DNA of 64,000 bases. Source: Leptobrachium leishanense. Its lineage: Eukaryota; Chordata; Amphibia; Anura; Megophryidae. The position numbers and the translations under genes are program-made. Positions 56,624-64,000 of the stretch are shown here, in pieces. The stretch's first letter is position 1. Each line of letters starts with the position of its first letter. Where the stretch lies: assembly GCA_009667805.1 (NCBI GenBank), contig CM019069.1:49062153-49126152 (forward strand). The letters are read 5' to 3'. The notes under the pieces are model-generated. The model was not told the origin of the DNA and made no database searches. It was given only the letters and a program-made list of their open reading frames with translations.

Positions 56624-57566
56624 CCCTTTCGCTGCTGTTTTTTTTCACATTTTAACATGCGAGCAATTGCGGTTATATTTTGTATGGGGTGCGCTTGTTA
56701 AAAAAATTAGAGATGGGGTCTCGTTACATTTTTTTTTTGGGGAAAATTACGCGATTTTTAACAAACGCACTGCATACAAAAATCGTTAGTGCAGCATCAT
56801 TGTTCACATTATAATTGAAATGGGAACAATATTGCTGCATTAACGAACCAAAAAAAAGAAAAACAAACTTGTTTATTTTTTTTTTATAATTTTTTTTAAA
56901 TATTTTTTTATTTTTATTTTTTTAAAAAAACTTTTTTCATAGTCATGTTTGGTATTGTTGGAACGGCCATGCTCTGGCCGATCCAACAGTACCAAACATT
57001 AACCCCTAGCTGCCACGGATCGGGAGGTAGGGGGTTCATTGGAACCCCCTATCTCCACCATTGGTGACAGTTAGGGGTTAACTCCAGGACTGGCGTCATC
57101 GTGCTATGCACTCAGGGGGCATTCCCGGAATCTTGGCCGACATCCAAGATGTCGGCCAGCTCCGGGAAAGGATCACGAACCGGCGCTTTTCGGTGCCAAT
57201 TCGTGATCCGGCCCCCTTGGGGTTAATTCCAGGTACCGTTAGGAAGGGCAGGCTGTGCCCTTCCAAACGGTGCCTGGATTAACCCCCTGCACCCCGGTGA
57301 TCGGGAGGGAGAGAGGTCCGAAGGACATCCCCCCCTCCCTTTCAGGCGCCTCCTCCGCACATGCAGGGGGTGCCTGAATTAGATGTCATTGCGCCGCCGC
57401 GATGACATCTAATTAGGCCAGCGGCGGTTCCGGGTGCTGGGCTGACATCGAGGATGTCAGTCCGCACCGGGGGGCACAGCGATCGGCCGGAACCCTACCA
57501 AGGAAGGTAGGCAAGGAACGCTACCTGCAGGTGGACGCGCTGAGCGCGTCCACCACAGCGAAGGGG
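56624..57566. mobile_element. piggyBac-like MITE nested in the hAT shell
   Basis: Ends CCCTTTCGCTGCTG and CACAGCGAAGGGG are inverted; TTAA lies at 56620-56623 and 57567-57570. There are hairpins such as CTTGGCCGACATCCAAGATG with GTCGGCCAGC. Non-coding. Confidence 0.8.
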
Positions 57567-58097
57567 TTAAAAAATACAAAAAAATCTAGAAATAAAGAGT
57601 CTCTTTACTGCAGAATATTATAAGCAACGGTTTATTAGATATTGAATTAACAAATAAGGTCTACATGCAAAGATTCTCACCTCTAAATGACCTGTGTTCT
57701 CAAACGATGTAAACAACAGGTGTTTTTAGTCTGGTCTAATGAATTTGATACATTGTATGTAGAATGAGGGTGTGGTGTCTCCAGATGTATCAAACAACAC
57801 CTGTGCTTCTGAGAAGTGTTCATTTCTCTACTAAATCTTCCTCTGATATGCTGTTTAACCCCTTAACTAACCCTGCATTTCACTGCTGTGTGCTCAGCTC
57901 ATTTTTACCGCTTTCGCTCATCATGTTTAAATGCGATTTGAAGCCACATTTTATTAAATGACCCAGACATATTAGATATGGTTCTTTCCGTCAGACTTCG
58001 CAGATTCATAATATATCATTTTTTTATGTATACATCATGTCCTGCCTGTATATTATGACAAAAAATGCAATAAAAATTGAATTTTTAATCATCTGCA

Positions 58098-59218
58098 GTG
58101 TGTAAAGTGTTTTTTTTTCACATTTTAGCACATGAGCGTTTGCGGTTATGTTTTCTATGGGGTGTGCTTGTACAAAAATTAGAAATGGGGACTTGTTACA
58201 TTTTGTCAGGGGAATTACGTGCTCATGCCTTTCGATTGACACCCTCCATGACCCCCTAGCTGCCACGGTTCTGGAGATATCGGGGTTCAAATGAACCCCC
58301 TATCTCCACCAGGGGATTCCGGGCAGCTAGGGGTTCCCCGGCTATCTGACATCATCACGCTATGTGTGAGGATGTCAGGCAGTGAGGGGGACCCGGGGGT
58401 GGAGCCGCCATCCAAGATGGCGGCCCCCACCAGAGCTAGGCTGCACTTCGGCGCCGCAAGGCATCTCTCTATACACAGCCCCATCAGCATCTCTATACAC
58501 AGCCTCACAATATCTCTATACACAACCTCACAACATCTCTATACACAACCCCATCAGCATATCTATACACAACCCCATCAGCCACTCTATACACAAACAG
58601 CATCTCTATACACAACCCCATCAGCATCTCTAAACACAGCCTCACAGCATCTCTATACACAACCTCACAGCATCTCTGTGAACCCTCAAATGAACCCCCT
58701 ATCTCCACCAGGGGATTCCAGGCAGCTAGGGGTTCCCTGGCTATCTGACGTCATCACGCTATGCGTGAGGATGTCAGGCAGTGAGGGGGGACCCGGGGGT
58801 GGAGCCGCCATCCAAGATGGCGGCCCCCACCGGAGCAAGGCCGCACTCCGGCGCCGCAAGGTGCGACCCGAAGTGCAACCCGGTGCCTAAGGGGTTAAAG
58901 CCAGGCACCGCTTAAAAGGGGAGACTCTCTCCTTTTAAGCGGTGCCTGGCTTTTTTTTGTGGGACCTCCCGATCGGGAGGGAGAGGGATCCAAACGGATC
59001 CCCCCCCTCCCTTCCAGGCGATCTCCCGGCATTGCCGGGGGGGGGGGTCGCCTGTAAATAACATCATCGCGCATGGCGCGATGACGTCATTTACATCGGG
59101 AGGAGCTTGACTTCAGCGTCTGAGGACGCTGAAGTCAGAACGCCGCGGGACCCCGGACAGAGAGGTGAGTATATCCGCCGGGGGTCGGGCAAAGCTGACG
59201 TCATCAGCAGTGAAGGGG
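58098..59218. mobile_element. Second piggyBac-like MITE copy, left end lost
   Basis: TTTTTCACATTTTAGCACATG and ATTAGAAATGGGGACTTGTT match the first copy at 56640-56730. The right end AGCAGTGAAGGGG is followed by TTAA (59219-59222). It includes the duplicated block and the 58463-58680 satellite. Confidence 0.7.
58290..58860. repeat. Duplicated about 170-bp block flanking a minisatellite
   Basis: ATGAACCCCCTATCTCCACC to GCGCCGCAAGG occurs at 58290-58462 and 58689-58861. Between them about ten units of CATCTCTATACACAACCTCA (22-24 bp) form a minisatellite. Confidence 0.92.
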
Positions 59219-59688
59219 TTAAAAACGTATTTTTTTAAAACTTTTTGACCTGGTTTCCTGTCCCCCAGGGCACTACCCGGACCCGGACATTGTTTTTAAA
59301 TGTTTCTATACATCCTACAAATCCGCCACTTCACGGGCAGGTTATGGGGACCTCCTAGGCATGATATTTGAAGGGATTTTTCATTTTTAACCCTTATTTC
59401 ATGGAAAACTCACTGTCCCTTTAAAAACTTTTTTTTTACTTTTTGTCCTCGTTTCCTGTCCCCCAGGGCACTACCCGGACCCCCATACACCTTTTATGGC
59501 AAATATCTAGCATATATGCCCTCTTGGAGGGCACTCTAAAAATCGAATTTTGAGTCCCATTGACTTGCATTGAGTTCGAGTTCGAATTCGAACTTTTGAA
59601 AAGTTCGAGTTCGAATTCGAACTTTTGAAAAGTTCGAGTTCGAATGTGAACCGAACTCGGGGGTGTTCGGCTCATCCCTACTCAATAG

Positions 59689-60704
59689 AAGCTTTATAGC
59701 GTATGGAACCAATGGGAACTCCGCTCCCTCTGCAATAATAATGGAGGAACTGTGGTCCCACGTCTTCCCCCTCGACTTGACCCCTGCCTCTCATACTGTT
59801 TATCTTGATATACAAATATGTTGTAAGGCAAAAACAGTTGAAAGGAGGTTTGATGTTCTCAGCTAAATCACCCCTCACATTCTTTGAGCGTTAGGTTGTT
59901 AATTATCAAGTAAAGAACATGACGTCTAACTAAACATGAGCAGAACTATCACCTGTGATTGCTACGTGATCTAAAGTATTTTAAAAGATTTAAAATGGTT
60001 TATCCTTTTGCTATACTAATAAATTCATTGATTCACTGGTTTTTATTACTATGATCTCTATTAATAATGGTAATTATTTTTTCACCTTAGTTGAAGAGTT
60101 AACCATCTGTCCTCCCAGCAGGACATAATTTAAGTGCTTCTTCTCTTAATCATGGATGCCACACACTGTGCAACGTGTTATATAACCAAGATACTGGCTA
60201 AGAATATCTGTGGCTACACAGTCACCATCTGCTTAAAAAAATGCTAATGTGGAGGAACAACAAAATACACGGATCGCTGGGGGTTTTGCAAATGGCTCTA
60301 CCAATATTAACCACAGGGGCTGAAAGAGAAGCCATCCTTCTTCCTCAACCTCCTGGGATGTGGCAAAAAAAAAAAATCATTGCTATCATCAGCTGGGCAG
60401 AGATCAGTGAATCTACCTGCCCTGTCCCCTGGACCTCGGAGGAGAACGCAATAGGATTGCTAAGGTGGGTTGCTCATCTGTAAAAACAATTGAGCAAGAA
60501 AGCCCTCAAGCCCCCAGCATAAATTCCCTTTGAACTCTATCAAAAAAAGGTGCAAAGCTCTGTTGCAGGTGAAAAGTTTATATTGGGTATCAGGTTTCCC
60601 TAAGCCAGAGCCAAAGAGTCATCTTGTTCCTTCGCCTCTCACGTGATCTGCTATTAAAATGGATTTTATAAAAATATCAGCCTTTCCAAAACTAAATTAT
60701 GATG
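59689..60704. other. Intron sequence
   Basis: Nothing recognised. Confidence 0.5.
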
Positions 60705-60814
60705 TGATGGCGAACCTTGGCATCCCAGATGTTTCTGAACTTCATGTCCGGTAATGCTCAGGCAGCCTTAAAGCATCATGGGACAAAACATCTGGGCTGC
60801 CAAGGTTCGCCATA
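60705..60814. mobile_element. Foldback MITE (GATGGCGAACCTTGGC)
   Basis: TGATGGCGAACCTTGGCATC and GCCAAGGTTCGCCATA are inverted, with CCCAGATGTTT and AAACATCTGGG inside. A worn relative is at 22035-22135. Confidence 0.85.
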
Positions 60815-60957
60815 TAGGAACTAAAGTAAAGTAGGACGCAAAACATGAAAAATAGAAGATTAAAAGTGAAGAGCTTGCATTTTGGTCCATACCAGTCTCA
60901 TGTAATCTGTGTCATGATTATCTGAAATTGGATCCTAGAGATAGGGATCTCGTGTTA

Positions 60958-61410
60958 TTATTATACTTTATATAGCGCCAACATATTCCACAGCACTGTA
61001 AACGATAAACATGGGGATGATACAATAGAACAACACATATAGCTTAACAAGGATGATGCGGGCACCCTGCTCCCGAGGGAACTTACATTCTATAAGGGAT
61101 ATATATTTTGAAGTAGGCACATACGCATTTTTGGGTATCTTGCCAAAGGACACTTGTTGGTGGGGTGCTCTGATCAGAATACGAATCTCCATTCCACGCT
61201 TGTAAAGAAGAGACAGGGTGGTGAGGTTGAACCTGCTCTCCACAGTTGTAACACAGTCATCTGCTTCTTTACGAATGTAGGGCAAAGACGTTACTGCTAC
61301 GTAGCCGATATTTTAAATATCGTTCGGTACCTTGCCAAAGGACACTTAAAGGAGTATTGCTCTGACTGGGATTCAAACTGCGTCTCCACAATAGTAGAGT
61401 AGTTACCTCT
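60958..61410 (-). mobile_element. SINE-like composite repeats
   Basis: TATATAGCGCCAACATATTC with GAGGGAACTTACATTCTATA resembles 1861-2040. It is followed by two partial copies of the tRNA-derived body (TTGCCAAAGGACACTT at about 61140 and 61330; GGGATTCAAACTGCGTCTCC as inverted B box at about 61369). Confidence 0.65.
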
Positions 61411-61884
61411 ACACACAGGATACAGTTAATAGTAGGATAATGATGTAGCACTAGCAACTTTCTTCCGCTGTTTCACAACATTCCACAAACTGGGGAATTA
61501 ATACTCCATCCTAACTAGACATATAATACAAAATACTTCTACATTATTATATTTATGCACAATATGCATAAAATATAAGTACTGCAAATAATGCTGGTTC
61601 TCTTATTATTCTTTGGATTGGATGGCAAGAACTTAAATGATACAGGAAAACATCTTCGAGATGTTGCACTAAAGAATACACTTTGGAAAGATAATTTCCT
61701 TTGGGACGTCTGTCAGCATGTCAGTCTCTTATTACTATGTTCCTGTATGATGCAGATAATCCTTGTACCCGACATGTTTTGGAATCTTGTGCTTTGTTTA
61801 ATATGGTTCTTTTCCCCCGTATTTTGTCTATTCGTATAGACATTTTAATAAAAAGGATACACTTTGTTAAACTGGACATCTTAC

Positions 61885-62047
61885 CTTGAGATCATTGATA
61901 TTATAGCCTTTACGAAGAGTTATTTGAAAAACTTCAAGTGAACAGAGAAAGGCTGCCAAGCGGCATAAGCTTTGCTTTCCACTTCCACCAACCCCAATCA
62001 GAAGGGCATTGCCATACGGGAACTCCAAAATTCGGCAGATCCGACAT
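61885..62047 (-). CDS. DNAH9/11: Dynein heavy chain exon a: AAA4 Walker A
   Basis: This 163-nt exon encodes CRICRILEFPYGNALLIGVGGS and onward to the end NINDLK. GVGGSGKQS is the P-loop of the fourth AAA+ module, typical of axonemal dyneins. The acceptor is TTTAG and the donor GTAAG. The first base completes a codon split with an upstream exon that is not in the window; the exon ends on a codon boundary. No further dynein exon was found between 62048 and 64000, so the upstream intron is longer than 1.9 kb. Confidence 0.93.
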
Positions 62048-62429
62048 CTAAACATGAAAGAAAAAAAAAATAACAGAAGAGAATGATTGAGATTCATCCA
62101 CTTATTGTCAATAATTTCTATCACACTTAAATTTTCAAAGAAGTAAAGATGCACGGGCATACAGTAGATTTCTATCGCTTTTAAACTGGGATATCATTAG
62201 GATATGGAAGTGGACCAACACACAGATAGGAAAGGAAAACCATAAACTGAATGGCCAGTCCTTTGAAAGGCCGGTAGCTAGGCTAGAGAAAGAGTAGTCA
62301 GAATACAAGCCAATAAACAGGAGACCAGAAATACCCAGAAAACGAGCCAAGGTCAGGATACCAGAGATTTACAATGTCATTAAACAAGAGCCACTGTCTA
62401 ACACAGGAGAAGTACAGGTGGACAAGAAC

Positions 62430-62575
62430 AGGGATCTCAAACTCTGCCCCACCCCAGATGCTTACTGCCTACAATTCCCAGAATTCTTTGAATGCAATAA
62501 ATGGCCAGAGAATCATGGGAGTTGTAAATCAGAAACATCTGGGAGGGCAGTGCTTGAGGTCCCTGATCTAGAAGC
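62430..62575. mobile_element. Foldback MITE (CCAGATG / ACAATTCCCAGAATTC)
   Basis: GGGATCTCAAACTCTGCCCC and the inverted right end GGGACCTCAAGCACTGCCCT pair; the inner parts CTACAATTCCCAGAATTCTT and GAATCATGGGAGTTGTAAAT also pair. It is hAT-like by style; no duplication was seen. Confidence 0.7.
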
Positions 62576-64000
62576 AAAGCCATGTTCGGTACATAGAAGA
62601 ACAATATAACGAGCTGTGGTTGGCTAGAACCACGACCGGGTAATGATGGAGTGTACAGTGAAACCTCAAATCCCCAAATGCAAGCAGCTATTAGATGGGG
62701 GCTTGTAGATTATGTCAGATGTCGAAAAACATGTGAACGCTACAGACACAATGTATAAAAGTCCTCGTCTAACTGGCGCGTCTAGACGCTCAACAGAATC
62801 CATGACACTAAAATGACAGTCAGTAGGATTCGCGTCAATGGAATGACACGCCGGAGGGGATTTCTTCTCAGAACGACACGAACCAGCAACATGCATCGCG
62901 GCAACTGACATAGCGGCTATTCCGCCAACCACAGCAACAACTGTCACCAGGTAAGATTCTGGCAGTAATTCTGAAAGATGTCTACCTAAAGCAACTATAT
63001 TCTAGGTTATATACACCTGTTTATGGTGAAATAATTGGTAAACTATAAAAAAGCAGTAAGACAATTTGAAAAACTGTTTTCTCTTGACTCAATGTTTAAA
63101 TATTGAAAGAGCTGTTAAATTCTCAAACGTGAAAACTCTTAATTTAAATACAAATGTCTAAGCCCGTATGTTATTTTAGTATGATTCAGTTTGCGGTTAG
63201 GCGCATATGGCTAGGTGTCTATACATGGATGGCTGCTCATATGTAAATGTGTACAGCTGGGTGGTTACGCACAAGCGACTATAAATACACAGATAAAAGC
63301 CTCTAGTAGGGTGTATGCATGAAATGTTTGTGTATAGAGAGAATAACTGTACTGTGGCATTTTGAAATGCTATCAGGTAATTATCCACAAGTCCATTCAC
63401 TGGGATAATGTTCTGCCTGTTATTTGTTGTATGAATATCACTGGTACTCTGCTCCGCAATGCGTGTTGCTTGAAGCATCGATGGAGCGTTGACATTGTCC
63501 AATGTTTCTGGTTGAACACAATCTGATGCAAATTGCATATAATTGGTTTATATTTTGTATTTTTGGGCTTTATTAAACAAGTTGATATTTATTACTATTG
63601 TTGAATACTTTTGCGCAATACAATATAGTCCCTTAAACAATTAATAAAAGCTACAATAATGCACAAATGCCGAAGGTCTACCAGAATTTGTTTCCAGCCT
63701 TGTCAATCCATAATGTCACATGTTGCTACAGGCTACAAGTTCAGACAATCAGCTAATAACATATGCTGGTTCCCTTGTCAACAAGGGATGGGCTGTGCCA
63801 AGGAGCAGAGAGGAAATTGGGTCACAGACGAGATCTCCAAAGGGCTATCGTCACTCGTGACAAGGTGGCCGAGAGTTGGAAAAACATGAGCAACTATACT
63901 GCTCCGGATCTTTCCTGTGGCCTGACAACACAATAAATTAATGGGTTATGGACAACATAAGCCGACTGCAAAGAGGACTGCTGGGCTTCAAACTGCATGG
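62576..64000. other. Intron sequence upstream of exon a
   Basis: No dynein exon was found. Frames of 93 codons (62666-62947, minus) and 113 codons (63197-63538, minus) match nothing I recognise and lack convincing context. Confidence 0.5.

Larger units (their letters stand above)
56479..59680. mobile_element. Composite hAT element (GGGATGAGC termini), 3.2 kb
   Basis: The left end TAGGGATGAGCTGTTCGGTT and the right end GTTCGGCTCATCCCTA are inverted, with a perfect 8-bp duplication CTCAATAG (56471-56478, 59681-59688). Inside each end there are GTTCGAATTCGAAC-type palindromic repeats. No transposase was found. The interior is loaded with other elements, listed separately. Confidence 0.92.

Noticed and set aside
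63197..63538. 113-codon minus-strand frame as the dynein exon upstream of AAA4
   Set aside because: The expected dynein sequence before the AAA4 P-loop is absent, and no family was recognised.

Overview
The window looks like a stretch of a large, repeat-rich vertebrate genome, most probably an anuran amphibian. The evidence is one conserved animal gene spread over about 61 kb, long AT-rich introns, and dense tetrapod/fish-type transposons (hAT, Tc1/mariner, Harbinger-like and piggyBac-like MITEs, a Gmr1-type Ty3/Gypsy element, L1-type and jockey-type LINEs, tRNA-derived SINEs). The species call is an inference from repeat style, not from a marker gene.

The only host gene I can support is on the minus strand: an axonemal dynein heavy chain of the outer-arm beta class (DNAH9/DNAH11/DNAH17 group; closest to DNAH9 or DNAH11 as I recall them). 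Eleven internal exons, in transcription order 61885-62047, 43625-43748, 35749-35891, 29286-29447, 24896-25129, 23421-23567, 18118-18231, 15668-15811, 13539-13721, 6652-6753 and 1133-1267, join with matching phases and GT-AG borders into about 550 codons. They cover AAA4 (Walker A GVGGSGKQS), stalk helix CC1, the microtubule-binding domain and most of stalk helix CC2. The gene continues beyond both window ends.

The rest is intron filled with mobile DNA. From left to right: a MITE whose end is tandemly triplicated (1.5-2.3 kb); a Tc1-type MITE with a Harbinger-like MITE inside it (5.6-6.3 kb); several long palindromes (4.9, 9.0, 9.2 kb); two copies of one hAT family that carry different expanded minisatellites (9.8-10.6 and 19.7-21.2 kb); a near-complete frameshifted Tc1 transposon (16.1-17.7 kb); two full-length L1-like insertions that encode only ORF1 (31.4-33.4 and 36.5-38.5 kb); a solo LTR with a perfect 5-bp target duplication (38.9-39.7 kb); a young 6.9-kb Gmr1-like LTR retrotransposon with integrase upstream of reverse transcriptase and a SCAN-like Gag (45.4-52.3 kb); and a 3.2-kb hAT shell holding piggyBac-like MITEs and a minisatellite (56.5-59.7 kb).

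The host gene and the mobile elements do not work together as a system. The most unusual items are the pair of ORF1-only L1-like elements with a shared 5' terminus, and the hAT family whose copies have different internal satellite units.
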